Shown: positions 39,654 through 51,100 of the stretch, one piece after another | Position numbering within the stretch: position 1 is the stretch's first letter | Layout: the number at the start of each line of letters is the position of its first letter | NCBI RefSeq assembly: GCF_003480255.1 | Contig: NZ_QUIN01000008.1 | Span: forward strand, 1-64,000 | Length of the DNA: 64,000 nucleotides | Direction of reading: 5' to 3' | Origin: Erysipelatoclostridium sp. AM42-17 | GTDB taxonomy: Bacteria; Bacillota_I; Bacilli_A; Erysipelotrichales; Coprobacillaceae | Notes under the pieces: generated by a model | The model's input: the letters and a program-made list of their open reading frames with translations, nothing else | The model's database searches: none | What the model was told of the DNA's origin: nothing | Position numbers and translations under genes: made by a program

Positions 39654-41915
39654 ATGAGTGATCAGAATGTAAAAGCAGCACAAAAATATTTAAATGCGAT
39701 GTTTGGTGGACATAAGGATTGGGTAAAACTGGATGAAGATGGAAAGACCGGAACAGCCGTGATGCAGGGAATCATTCGTGCATTTCAGATTCAGAATGGA
39801 ATCTCAACGATTACAGGAACGGTTGGACCACTTACTATTAATACCATGAAGAAGTTAGCCATTATTACAAAAATGGATCCGAATGATACTCCGCAGGTTA
39901 ATGTATGCTTGATTCAGTGTGCTCTGTTTTGCAAAGGATATGCTGCTGGAGGAATTACTGGAATTTATTATACATCAGGAGTAAATGCAGTTAAAAAGAT
40001 GCAGGAAAATGCAGGACTGGAAGTTACGGGCAAAATTGATTGGAAAGTTTGGTCTGGATTGTTATCCCTAAACTGGTTTACAAAGGTTTCTGGTGGGGAT
40101 TCCAATATTGTTCTTATTCAACAGCAATTAAATAGTGACTGGTCAGATGTTATTGGTGTTGGACCTTGTGATGGAATTGCCTCAAGACAGACAATTTTGT
40201 CTTTAGTTGGTGCATTGCAGGCGGCTGAAGGAGTTACAACTGAATTAATTACAGATTTGAATTCAGTTAATTTTGGCGATGCAACAACAAATGCGTTTCC
40301 GGGTACATTACAGAACGGACAGAACTCGACGAAATATGTTCCATTTAATAAGATTGCTCAATACGGACTATATTTTAACGGATATAATCCGGGAAGATTC
40401 GATGGCGTGTTTGATTCGACTACAGAGTCAAAGGTGTCAGAATTTCAGGAGTTTTATGGTCTGACAGGAATTGGACTTGTAACAAAAGGAAAAGTAAATG
40501 TTTCTACTATGAAATCATTGCTTACGAGTAAAGGCGATACAAACAGGGCAGCAAAAGCGTGTGACTGTGCAACAGTATTAAATAAACAACAGGCATTAGA
40601 TATAAAAAATGCAGGGTATACTCATGTAGGACGTTATCTGACAGGTTCTGTTGGAAAAGAACATACACCGAAATATTTGACATCAACAGAAGTGAAAAAC
40701 ATTGAAAATGCAGGATTATCGGTATTCCCGATATATCAGGATGGAGGATATGAATTAAACTATTTTAAAGATCCATCACAGGGAAGTGTTGATGCTCAGA
40801 CGGCAATTTTAGCGGCTGAGAGAATCGGCATACCAAGTGGAACGACTATATACTTTGCAGTGGATTTTGATTGTTATTCGTATCAGATTGATACATTTAT
40901 TATACCTTATTTTGAACAGATTCACATGATCTTTTTTAGTTCGACAAATGATAAAAACTATAAAGTCGGCATTTATGCACCAAGATATGTATGCACTAAA
41001 GTTTATGAAGCAGGATTGGCAAGTAAATCTTTTGTGGCAGATATGTCGACTGGGTTTAGCTGTAATTTGGGATATTCGATGCCGAAGAACTGGGCGTTTG
41101 ATCAATTTTGTGAGTTGAGTTCATTTTCTTCATCACCTTCGTTTCCGCTGGATAAAGATGCATATTCAGGGAGAGATACTGGATTTAAAAAGTTCGATGC
41201 CGTATCGACAAAAACAGATGAGGAAATAGCGCAAGAAAATCTTCGGGCAAAGGTAAAAATAGCACGAAATCAATATGTCTATAATGTAATGGAGCCGCTT
41301 GGTTATCTGAATAAAATTATGGATGTGGGTGTGGAGTATGATAAGGAAATTTCACTGGGAACAATGATGAGTCCTCAAGGAGCAATTGATATTTCTACTA
41401 AAATATCCACATCGCTTGAAAGTTCAACTGGTAAAATTTATAATATAAAAGTGGATATAGGAAATGATGGAGAATTGACACAAACTTGCAAAAATCAAAT
41501 TATGGAGATTTCATCAAATTTATCAGATACAGGTATAGAGGGAGCAGATAACTTTGGAAATACGATAGAAAAAATTGCTTTATCGGTTAAATCTGGTAAT
41601 ATTGCTTTTGAAATAAATAATGTTTTTGCCAATAGTGTAGAGTTTTCCATTGTATTTAGTACATCAGATTTGCTGCCAGAAGAGGAAAAAGAGTGGACAA
41701 TATCGGTTGCTTTGATTTTTACAATGACATTAAATTCTAATAGTGGTCTTGAATTTAATGTTGTAGAATTCACAAAAGAGCATAGTAATATACTGGCAGG
41801 AGCCGTAATATTAGTTCTTGCGGGTGCATTAGTTGTAAATGCAATTCCGTCAATTATTGCTTTATTTTCAGCTGGAGCAGGTACTGTTTTTGGTTTGTTG
41901 ATTCAAGCGCTGTAA
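39654..41915 (+). CDS. Peptidoglycan-binding DUF1906 protein with hydrophobic C-terminus (putative effector)
   Basis: 753 aa from ATG 39654, 8 bp after AGGAGG. Residues 1-300 hold three or so PG_binding_1-like units (e.g. NVKAAQKYLNAMFGGHKD; GLEVTGKIDWKVWSGLL; RFDGVFDSTTESKVSEFQ). Residues about 302-518 are a DUF1906 glycoside hydrolase-like barrel (ATVLNKQQALDIKNAGYTHV; IPSGTTIYFAVDFDC; VGIYAPRYVCTKVYEA). The last 40 residues are a hydrophobic Gly/Ala hairpin (ILAGAVILVLAGALVVNAIP). There is no N-terminal signal peptide. Unlike the transfer genes it is AT-rich, and a YcxB-like membrane gene follows. A toxin that binds wall and inserts in membrane is one reading; a phage-type wall enzyme is another. 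Confidence 0.75.
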   Translation: MSDQNVKAAQKYLNAMFGGHKDWVKLDEDGKTGTAVMQGIIRAFQIQNGISTITGTVGPLTINTMKKLAIITKMDPNDTPQVNVCLIQCALFCKGYAAGGITGIYYTSGVNAVKKMQENAGLEVTGKIDWKVWSGLLSLNWFTKVSGGDSNIVLIQQQLNSDWSDVIGVGPCDGIASRQTILSLVGALQAAEGVTTELITDLNSVNFGDATTNAFPGTLQNGQNSTKYVPFNKIAQYGLYFNGYNPGRFDGVFDSTTESKVSEFQEFYGLTGIGLVTKGKVNVSTMKSLLTSKGDTNRAAKACDCATVLNKQQALDIKNAGYTHVGRYLTGSVGKEHTPKYLTSTEVKNIENAGLSVFPIYQDGGYELNYFKDPSQGSVDAQTAILAAERIGIPSGTTIYFAVDFDCYSYQIDTFIIPYFEQIHMIFFSSTNDKNYKVGIYAPRYVCTKVYEAGLASKSFVADMSTGFSCNLGYSMPKNWAFDQFCELSSFSSSPSFPLDKDAYSGRDTGFKKFDAVSTKTDEEIAQENLRAKVKIARNQYVYNVMEPLGYLNKIMDVGVEYDKEISLGTMMSPQGAIDISTKISTSLESSTGKIYNIKVDIGNDGELTQTCKNQIMEISSNLSDTGIEGADNFGNTIEKIALSVKSGNIAFEINNVFANSVEFSIVFSTSDLLPEEEKEWTISVALIFTMTLNSNSGLEFNVVEFTKEHSNILAGAVILVLAGALVVNAIPSIIALFSAGAGTVFGLLIQAL

Positions 41916-41941
41916 ATTGTAAAAGAATAAAAGAGACAATG

Positions 41942-41976
41942 GCCAGAGGTTCGATTTTATAAAGAGGACCTCTGGC
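41942..41976 (+). promoter_or_regulatory. Hairpin between the DUF1906 gene and the YcxB-like gene
   Basis: GCCAGAGGT (41942-41950) pairs perfectly with ACCTCTGGC (41968-41976). No U-run follows; the ribosome-binding site GGGGG starts 5 bp downstream. It is likely an mRNA stability or partial-termination element that sets expression of the second gene. Confidence 0.45.
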
Positions 41977-41995
41977 AAAAGGGGGATTAAGAAGA

Positions 41996-42556
41996 ATGCA
42001 TATTAAATCAATTGTGTCAGATGAGGATAGGGAAGAATTAGAAAGAATGCTTTCGCTTGGGTTTATAATTCCTAATCAATTATTTAAAACAAGACAGAAA
42101 AGTAGAATGATTATCTATATTTTTACACCTGTAGAATTTTTACTGTCGATTAATTGTTATCTGTCGGAAAGTTATTTGATGTTTGGAATAGGGATTGGAA
42201 CTTGTGTGGCTTGTGTGGCTTGGATTATTTGGTATCAAATGATTGGTAAAAATTTTGAAAAAAATGTTCATGAATTTGTCTGGGGTAGATCAGGATATGA
42301 AACGGTGGATATCGATGAAAACGCAATTAAAATAGATGAAGATCAAATTTATGAATTTAAAAATATTGATAGAATGTTCTTATATAAAAACTTCTTTTTT
42401 TTCATAACAAATGAAAAGAAAATATTTATATTTAAAACGACAGATATGGAGTCGGATGAACTTATAAAAATTATTAAAACAACAGGGATTTTATTTGAAA
42501 AAAAAGAAAAACCATTTAATATTTATAAGTATTGTAAAAAAGGAAAAAGTTTTTAA
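41996..42556 (+). CDS. YcxB-like membrane protein (putative immunity protein)
   Basis: 186 aa. Two adjacent membrane helices (IIYIFTPVEFLLSINCYL; FGIGIGTCVACVAWIIWYQMIG, about 39-81), then a cytoplasmic beta-rich domain (YETVDIDENAIKIDEDQIYEFKNID...FFFITNEKKIFIFK) with the YcxB-like pattern. Small two-helix membrane proteins directly after a gene with a hydrophobic toxic-looking C-terminus are often immunity proteins; that role is inferred. AT-rich like its upstream partner, and closed by a terminator. Confidence 0.65.
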   Translation: MHIKSIVSDEDREELERMLSLGFIIPNQLFKTRQKSRMIIYIFTPVEFLLSINCYLSESYLMFGIGIGTCVACVAWIIWYQMIGKNFEKNVHEFVWGRSGYETVDIDENAIKIDEDQIYEFKNIDRMFLYKNFFFFITNEKKIFIFKTTDMESDELIKIIKTTGILFEKKEKPFNIYKYCKKGKSF

Positions 42557-42614
42557 AAATAAGCAGAGGATGGTGGATTTATCATTCTTTTAGAGAAGAG
42601 CATGTATTTTAAAG

Positions 42615-42647
42615 AGGGGATCTGGTTTTGCCAGTCCCCTTTTTTTC
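42615..42647 (+). terminator. Intrinsic terminator after the YcxB-like gene
   Basis: GGGGATCTGG / CCAGTCCCC around TTTTG (42616-42639), followed by TTTTTTT. It ends the DUF1906-YcxB transcript. Confidence 0.85.
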
Positions 42648-42961
42648 ATCAAAAACGTTGATGTTTTATCAAATGACGCAAAAAATAAAAAGAATAATGC
42701 AGGGGGTGACATTATTAGTTATTGCTGTTATATTTGGATAAAATACAAATAAATTATAAAAAGTATAAATAAATTATAAAATGGCGACAGTTTTTTCTTA
42801 CTCAAGTGTTTATTATATAGAGGACAAAATAAGACAGCAAAGGAAGTGGTGCTGTTGCATCGGAAAAATGACACAAAATTAGTGATGTCCATTCGGGAAA
42901 AGAATTGAAGGGGATTCTTTTCCCTATTTGTCGTGTTACGAAAGACTGAGGGTGAGAAAAT
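42648..42961 (+). promoter_or_regulatory. Regulatory gap before the two-component genes
   Basis: About 310 bp without a gene. It contains a direct repeat of AAATAAATTATAAAA, two copies exactly 20 bp apart (42747 and 42767), near a TATTATATA-type -10 (about 42811). It also contains a perfect 11-bp hairpin GGGAAAAGAAT / ATTCTTTTCCC (42895-42924) about 38 bp before the regulator's ATG, without a U-run. The promoter for the two-component genes must lie here. No agrD-like peptide gene was seen. Confidence 0.5.
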
Positions 42962-43671
42962 ATGCTGGAACTTGCAATCTGTGATGATGATATCATCCTG
43001 TGTAATTGGTTAGAACAGAAGTTGTTCCATTATGGAAAAGCGAATGACTGCCATATATCTGTAGAAATATACTATTCTGCGGTGCAGCTTCTTAACAGAC
43101 TAGAAGAAGAATCCTACGATATGTTATTCCTTGATATTTGTCTGGAACATGAGAATGGAATTGATATCGGAACGGAGATACGAAAGAAAAATTATGGAAA
43201 AGAACTGCAGATTACCTATATTTCAACATATCAGGAATATGCAATGAAATTATTCCGCATCCATTTGATTTTCTTGTAAAGCCGATCCGAGAGGAAGAAC
43301 TTTTCCGGGTAATAGGTGAATTACGTGAACTGTTAAAAGAACGGAAGAAAATATTTGAATATACAGATACAAAAGGAATCCACAAAATTTCTTATGACAA
43401 GATCCTGTATTTTTATAGTCTGGGAAAAAGAGTACATATCGTGACATCGGAAAAAGAATTTGAATATCGAGGAAAATTAAAGGATGTAGCGGATGTAACA
43501 GAAGAATATTTCTTACTGATTCACAAGTCCTATCTCATCAATATGGAACACGTGGAGCATTACGAATATGACAACGTGGTTATGAAAGACAAGACACGTC
43601 TCAGTATCAGTAAAGCAAATCGCAAGAAGGTCAGGGAAAGACTATTACAAACGGAGAAGAAAAGATTATGA
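42962..43671 (+). pseudogene. LytTR-family response regulator (AgrA-like), frameshifted
   Basis: The first frame (42962 on) encodes a receiver domain: MLELAICDDDIILCNWLEQK with the acidic pocket, and MLFLDICLEHENGIDIG with the phosphorylated Asp. It breaks after YAMKLFRIH. Reading in the -1 frame from about 43253 gives the expected ...PFDFLVKPIREEELFRVIGEL (conserved Lys of receivers). That frame continues without a stop into the LytTR DNA-binding domain (KISYDKILYFYSLGKRVHIV ... FLLIHKSYLINMEHVEHYEY) to 43671. A single-base deletion near 43252-43258 explains it. The stop overlaps the kinase start (ATGA). As read, no full-length regulator is made unless frameshifting or a sequencing error is involved. 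Confidence 0.85.
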
Positions 43672-44942
43672 ATATCCATTTGATCACTTATCTGACAAGT
43701 AAATTATTCTGGATTTATACTGTGTTCCGTTACAATACCATCCTGTATCCCAAAGATGAGGATACACAAAAGCTATTTGCATATTTTTGCGCGTATCTGC
43801 TTTCCTGTTGGGGAAGTATGCAGTGGGGAACGATGTACGGAGATCTGATCTTTGAGCTGATCGCTCTGTTAATTATAACAGTGGCATATCAGGCAGACTG
43901 GCAACATCATGTCTGGAATACACTTATGGTATATATTATGGGAATTTTATGTAATGGGATTCCAATCGTGCTCTTTCAACGGTATGCGGTTGCAAGAAAT
44001 CCGGTGCATCATCACATGGGACCGGGAACTATCGTAATGGGAAATTTTATATTCTTTTTACTGGAAGTTGTTATTGAAAGAAAAGTGGATGTAAAGAGAA
44101 GTTATTATATAAAGAACCGTCATTGGCTTGCTATGCTTTCTGTCCCGGTGATCAGTATTATAGTCTGTATCAGGATATTGCTGCCAGACAGAAGAGGTGT
44201 GCGGTCTACGATTGTATTATTCTTACTGTTTATCAATGTGTTTATTTTTTATCTGCACGATGAGGTTCAGAAAAGTTATATTGAAACAGCAAAACAGGAA
44301 GAGATGAAGATTCAGATGAGCCAGTATGCAAAAGAACTGGAGATGATGATGAAATCACAGGACAGGCTGAATAAGATACATCATGATTACAAGCACCATC
44401 TTACAACAATAGGGGCAATGGCAAAAACGGGAGGAAATGAAGAGATTCTATCGTATCTGAAACAAATGGAGAATATAGCCGGAACAGCCTTATGTCATCA
44501 TTTATATACAGAAAACCGTAATATGAATAATCTGCTGAATTATATTTTGGAAGATTCGAAATCAGTAATTGAAAATCCGGAGATTTCTGTAGAAATACCG
44601 AATCATATAGGGGAAGAATTATTTGATATAAGTATAATAGTGGGAAATCTTATGGATAATGCTATTCGTGGGACAGCAGCTTCAGATGAAAGGAGATTAT
44701 CGTTTCAGATGTATTATGGAAAAGGAATCATGAATATCCAGATTGAGAATAGCATAAAAGATACACCAAAAGTGCGGAATGGAATTTATCTGACAACGAA
44801 AAGCAGGAAAGAAGGACATGGAATAGGATTACAAAATGTGAAACTCGTAGTAGAAAAATATCATGGTCAGATGGAGATCTGCCATACGGAGAAATCCTTT
44901 CAAGTGAAAATATTATTATATATGAAATTAGATGAAAAATAG
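43668..44942 (+). CDS. AgrC-type sensor histidine kinase (HPK10)
   Basis: 424 aa. The first about 205 residues hold six or so membrane helices (e.g. LIFELIALLIITVAYQ, TIVMGNFIFFLLEVVIE, STIVLFLLFINVFIFYL), the sensor of peptide-pheromone kinases. The phosphorylated His lies in IHHDYKHHLTTIGAM (about 239). The GHKL ATPase has N-box GNLMDNAIRG and G-box EGHGIGLQNVKLVVEKYHG. It partners the upstream LytTR regulator. No agrB or agrD gene accompanies it, so the signal is unknown. A terminator follows directly. Confidence 0.9.
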   Translation: MNIHLITYLTSKLFWIYTVFRYNTILYPKDEDTQKLFAYFCAYLLSCWGSMQWGTMYGDLIFELIALLIITVAYQADWQHHVWNTLMVYIMGILCNGIPIVLFQRYAVARNPVHHHMGPGTIVMGNFIFFLLEVVIERKVDVKRSYYIKNRHWLAMLSVPVISIIVCIRILLPDRRGVRSTIVLFLLFINVFIFYLHDEVQKSYIETAKQEEMKIQMSQYAKELEMMMKSQDRLNKIHHDYKHHLTTIGAMAKTGGNEEILSYLKQMENIAGTALCHHLYTENRNMNNLLNYILEDSKSVIENPEISVEIPNHIGEELFDISIIVGNLMDNAIRGTAASDERRLSFQMYYGKGIMNIQIENSIKDTPKVRNGIYLTTKSRKEGHGIGLQNVKLVVEKYHGQMEICHTEKSFQVKILLYMKLDEK

Positions 44943-44970
44943 TAAGGCGATGGTGTCTTACTATTTTTTT
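44939..44970 (+). terminator. Intrinsic terminator after the kinase gene
   Basis: ATAGTAAG (44939-44946) pairs with CTTACTAT (44957-44964), followed by TTTTTT. It overlaps the kinase stop and separates its transcript from the RHS gene, which therefore needs its own promoter. Confidence 0.85.
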
Positions 44971-44985
44971 CGACCGATTTCGTCT

Positions 44986-45050
44986 ATTTTTGCCACCTCA
45001 AGGGGCATTTTTACCATTTATGAAAATTTTGTGATTTTTTAGATTATAGT
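44986..45050 (+). promoter_or_regulatory. Candidate LytTR-regulated promoter of the RHS toxin gene
   Basis: Direct repeat ATTTTTGCCA (44986-44995) and ATTTTTACCA (45007-45016), 9 of 10 bases identical and exactly 21 bp apart, two helical turns. This is the spacing used by AgrA-like LytTR dimers. A -10-like TATAGT lies at 45045-45050 with no good -35 at the proper distance, as in activator-dependent promoters. The RHS start codon is at 45134, with GGGAGAAAGAG upstream. Confidence 0.6.
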
Positions 45051-45133
45051 AGTGCCAAAGTCAGAAAAAAGGAGGGTAGCGGTTATTTTGTAAAGGAATT
45101 ATAGAAAAAGATTACAAGAGGGAGAAAGAGACT

Positions 45134-48100
45134 ATGAAGAGATTTCGAAAGTCGGCTATAGCCTTAGTACTTGCACTCCTGATGGCACTACAGGGAACAG
45201 AGCCTATTTTTGTACAGGCAAAAGAGGCCATTGAGGATGTACAGAAGAATGCAGATTTCTCCAGACCAGAGGCTTTGACGGAAGAGGAAGCAGGGATTAC
45301 AGATTCCACATCTGGAGAACAAGATAAGAGTCAGCAGTCTGATGCGGACGTACAAAATGAAACGACGCCATCAGAAGATACAGAGACGCAGGAAGAACAG
45401 ACAACTCCAGCGGAAGAAACAGAAGAAAATCCGCAGGAAAAAGAAGTGGAGTTGAAAGAACCACAGGATTACTATCCGATTCCAGAAGAACCGGAAGGTG
45501 AACTGATTGATTATGATGCCATTTCCAAGACTTATAAGACAGGGGACAAGCAGTATACAACCGTTTATGGAGGTTATGTCGGAACTTATAAGAATGAGGA
45601 TGGAGATACCGAGCTGGTTGATAATACACTTGTAAAACCAGAAGAAGCAGATACTCCGGCATCCGAAGAAGCACAGGAAGCCAGCAGTGTAGTGGCAACT
45701 GAAGAAAAGGAAGAGAAAACAGAAGTTTATCAGAACAAGGCAAACGATTATGCTATCCTTCTTCCGGAACAGATGTCAGAAGAGAATGGTGTAACGATTG
45801 AAAATGGAAAGACCAGAATCGGGATCATTCCGGTAGATGGAGATTATACACATTCCGTTATTAAAGACAATGCGATCCTTTATAATGAAGTTTACGAGGG
45901 CGCAGATGTTCAGTATACAGTACTGGATTCCAGCATTAAGGAAGATATCGTACTTCAGCAGCCAACAGACAGGGAAGTCTATGAATACGAGCTGCAGATT
46001 CCGGGGTATCAGGCAGAAGTAAAAGACAATCAGGTCTATATCTATCCGGAAGGGAAGACAATCAAAGATGCGAAGTATCTTCTGGAGACGCCATCAATGG
46101 AAGATGCTGCCGGGGAAATCAGTTTCCTGATCACATTGGAACTTCGGGAAGAAGATGGAAAAACAATCCTGACCGTAAAACCAGATAGGGATTGGCTTTC
46201 GGCAGAAGAACGTCAGTATCCGGTCAGGATCGATCCGACACCAGTAGAGATTCAGAAGAGTTCCTTTAACATGATCGGTGTGGAAGAGGGAAGTCCTACC
46301 AGTCAGATTGGTGACAACAATTATCCGTATGTCGGATTTGATGATGGTATTAAGTCTGGGAACCTTGCAGGATTTGGTACTGCACACCAGAACTGCCGGA
46401 CTTATATCAAAGTAAATTCAAATTTTAGTCAGATTCCGAAAGATTCCAAAATTGACAGTGCAACATTTGCAGTCAGTCAGAAAACTGCATACAGTGGTGG
46501 TGCATCCCAGTTTGGACTTTATCGTGTAGATCAGTCGTGGAACACCTCCATCACATGGAAAACAAAACCAGTAAATCTTACGTTTCAGGATGTACAGAAT
46601 GCAAGTACCAGCAGGAACAGCTATATCAATTATGACGTCAAAGATCTGGTCAATGACTGGGTGCAGGGAACTCATGCGAATAACGGATTTGCACTGGTAG
46701 CCATTGCCGAGGCAAATAACCTTGGAGCTTCTATGCAGTGTGAGGTACTGAATAACAGGGCATCCGTTTATGGACCGAAACTCAGCATCCAGTGGTCACC
46801 GGCTGAAGATCCATATCTGCGAGATATGTCACTGGATGAAACAACGATCCTGCTTCGCCCGATGACAGAAAAGAATACAAATGGAAAGCTGAAGTTTGAT
46901 GCCGTATTTGCAGACGGAATTGCAAAGAGCAAATCTACAGTAGAATATTATCTGCTTCCAGATGAGGAAAATGAAGAACATCACGAAACAGATGCAAAAC
47001 CATTGTATTCCTATCCAGACAGTACTGAATACAATAAGCAGTTCCCGGAGGCGAATAAGTATTACAGCAAAGATTCCAACTGGCAGAGTGCACTGTATTC
47101 AGGGCTGACGAAGGACAAGCTTTATAAGATCAAAGCAAAAGCATCGAAAGAGATTGATGGAAAGCTGGAAACAGGAAAAGAAGTGACCAGTGACAGCTTT
47201 GTGATCTATGAAGTGAAGCAGTTTGATACATTCCCGAAGATTGCAAAATATTATGGTGTTCCGCTTAAGAACATTATGAAAGACAATCAGGTTATGGACG
47301 CACTGGTAGTCGCAAATAACACGATCTTTATCCGTAACCCACAGACAAATGTTCCATATAGTCCTGCACCGCTTACCGATCAGGATAAGATGCGGATTGA
47401 CGGAGCATTGATGGGAAGAGGCCTGCACTGTGAATTTGGATTTGAACCAGTCAACTTAAATACTGGTAACTTCTACATGGATCAGTCCGATGCGACGATG
47501 AATGAACTGAATGGAGAATTCTCCATTACAAGAAGCTACAATTCCAAAGGAACAGACCAGCATTCCATGTTCGGACGTGGATGGAGCTTTAACTATGACC
47601 AGTCACTTTCTCAAATGGAGGACGGAAGTCTTCTGTATATGAGAGGGGACGGAAGTTATCTGATCTTTGATAAGAATGAAGATGGAAGCTACACTGCTCC
47701 GGATGGTTATGTATATGATTTAAAAGCAGTCAGCTATAAAGATACAGACCATGACTACATCGGATGGGAACTGACAGATGCGGATCAGAGCGTCTGGTCA
47801 TTTGATAAATATGGAATTTTACGTTATGTAACGGATGTGAATGGATTTAAGACAGTATTAGATTATGACGATGATTATAATCTGAGTAAGATTACAACAC
47901 CATCCGGAAAAACATTCGGGGTAAAACAGGATAAATTCGGGCATATCAAGGAACTGTCTCTTCCAGATGGTGGAAAAGTTTCTTACAAATATGATGAGCA
48001 GGGAAATCTGATATCTGTAACAGATCCGAATGGAACAACAAAAGAGTACAAATATGATGATGACAGCCGTATGACAAGCTGGAAAGATGAGAATGGCAAT

Positions 48101-51100
48101 ACGGTTGTAAAGAATACTTACGATAAAGAAGGAAGAGTTGTAGAGCAGACTGATGCAGAAAAAGGAACGGCAACTTTCAAGTACGGAAAGAGTTCTACTA
48201 CAACAACGGATAACGAAGGAAATAAGACCGTTTATCATTATGATGATCAGTACCGCACAACATCCATTGAATATCCGGATGGAACAACCTGTGAAAAGAC
48301 TTATAATGCAGAGAATCAGCTTGCTTCCGAAACGACAGCAGCCGGAACAAAAACTTACACTTATGATACATTTGGCAATGTAGCAACGGAGACAAGAGAG
48401 GATGGAAAGACAGCCTCTTATACTTATAATGAGCAGAATAAGCTGACCAGTGCAACTGGATATAACGGAGCAACGGTTACTTACAGTTATGACGGTAATG
48501 GAAATATGGTCACATCTACAAAACCGGATGGAACAGCCATTACCTATACTTACGATGACAAACATCGTATGGTATCCCAGACAGACGGCAGAGGTGTCAC
48601 AACAACGTATTCGTATGACGGACCGAACATGACCGGATATGTGGATGGAAATGGAGCAGCATGGGGATTCACGTATGACGCGATGAATCGTGCAGTTACC
48701 ATGACAGATCCACTTGGAAATGTAACCTCGAACAGTTACGATGCGAATGGCAATCTGACTTCCAAGACAGCAGCCGATGGCGGTGTGACCGCTTATACGC
48801 TGGATGGTGTGGGAAATATTACAGCAAGTACTGACGCACTGGGGAATACCACCACTTATACTTATGATAAGATGTACAACATGACCAGTGGTACAGATCC
48901 GAAAGGAAATCAGATCAGCTACGTTTATGATAAGAATTATCAGCAGGTCAAAGCAACCGATGCAAAAGGAAATACAATTACTTATAAGTATGACAGCATG
49001 GGACGTGTCATAGAAGAGAGTAATAAAGATTTTGGAACAAAGCTCTATGAATATGACAAAGCAGGAAATCTGAAAAAATATACCGATGGAAATGGAAATG
49101 CAACCGTATCCAAGTTTGATTCTCTTGGACAGGTGCTTCAGTCCAAAGATGCAGTTGGTAATATAACCAAATATGAATATGACGCATTAGGAAATGAAAC
49201 CAAGATTACTTATGGAGATGGAAGCAGCCATTCCAAGGAATATGATAACTGCGGAAGACTCGCTAAAGAGACAGATGAATTAGGTGCAGTTACCACTTAT
49301 ACTTATGATGCGGCAGACAATCTGGTATCAAAATCAGATGACAGTGGAAGAACCTGGACTTATACCTACGATAATACAGGAAACCGCTTAAGTGAAACCA
49401 ACCCAGAAGGTGGAACTACCACATATACTTATGATAAAGCAGGAAATCTGGTATCTTCTACCGATGAAGAGGGAAGAACAGATACTTATGCTTACGACAA
49501 GGCAGGAAATCTGACTACATCCAAAGATGCCCTTGGATATACCGTATCCATGAAGTATGACTTAAATGGAAATCTGGTATCCTCTACCGATGAAAATGGA
49601 AATACCAGTACCATGACTTACGATGGTAATGGAAACATGACATCGGTAAGCGATGCAAAGGGCAACATTACAGCAATGAAATATGATTCCACCGACAATC
49701 TGGAACAGACGGTGGATGCCCTGAAAGGAAAGACCACTTACGAATACGATTCACAGGGCAACAGCACAAAGATGACAGATGCCCTCGGCAATGCGTATAG
49801 TTATGTGTATGATAAAGAGGGAAATAACACATCCATAATACTGCCGACAGGGGACAAGGTGCTGATGGAGTACGATGCCATCGGACAGCTTGTAAAATGT
49901 ACGGATGCACAGGGACTCGTAATTACCTATCAATATGACGGAGCAGGCAACCTGATCCATTCCTCCGACAATGGTGGAAACAGTATGGATTATACTTATG
50001 ATGGTGCCGGAAATGTACTGACACAGACCGATGAACTTGGCAGGACAGCAACATACAAGTACGATCAGTACGGCAGACTCCTGAAACTTACTGAAGCAGA
50101 CGGAAGTATCACATCTTATGAATATGATGTTATGGACCGCATTACAGCGGTAACGGATGCGGAAGGTCATAAAACAACCTTTACCTACGATAAAGTCGGC
50201 AACCAGTTATCCATGACAGAAGAAGAGGAAGCCACATATAAATACGCTTACGATAAGAAAGACCGGGTTATTTCTCAGACAAATCCACTGGGAGCATCCA
50301 GCACCTTTAAGTATGACGGAAATGATAATGTGACGGAATCTGTCGATGAAAACGGTACGGTTACCAAGTATGCTTACGATAAAAATGACAATCTCGTATC
50401 CCAGACAGACGGAAATGGAAATACGACAACCTACCAGTATGATGAACTGGACCGCAAGATCGGTGAGACTTCTCCGTTAAAAGAAACAAATGAATACCGT
50501 TATGATGCCATTGGAAATCTTACCAAATCAAAAGATCCGATGGGACTCATTACCGAATACAAATATGACAGCCTGAGTAACATGACGGAACAGATTTCTC
50601 CAAAGGGAGCAGTTACCAAATATGATTACGACAAGCATGGCAATGTCATTTCTGTAACGGATGCAAAGGGAAATGAGACACAGTACAGTGTTGACCTGAA
50701 TGACAATGTCACAAAGATGACACAGGCGAATGGTGGAGAGTATACCTATAGTTATGATAAAGCCGGACGTCTGAAGAGTATGACCAGTCCACTGGGTTAT
50801 ACTAAAAATTTCTCTTATGATAAAGTGGACAACGTGGTAAAAGAAAGCGACAGCTTAAAGAGTACCACTACTTATACTTACGATAAGCTCCATAACATGA
50901 AGTCTTCTACCAATGCACTGGATGGAACAACCAGCTTTTCTTATGATAAGTATGGCAATCTGGTGAAGGAGACAGATCCGCTTGGACGGAGCAATACCTA
51001 CAGTTATGACCTGGCAGGTCAGATGACTTCTGCAGCTGATCCGCTTGGTAAGATAACTGCTTACACTTACGACCCGGCAGGAAATATTACTGAGATCACC

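Noticed and set aside
47858..48565. Long reverse-strand ORFs (e.g. 235 aa) inside the RHS gene
   Set aside because: They mirror the periodic YD repeats, have low-complexity Ile/Ser/Cys-rich products, lack ribosome-binding sites and lie opposite a well-supported 3,118-aa gene.
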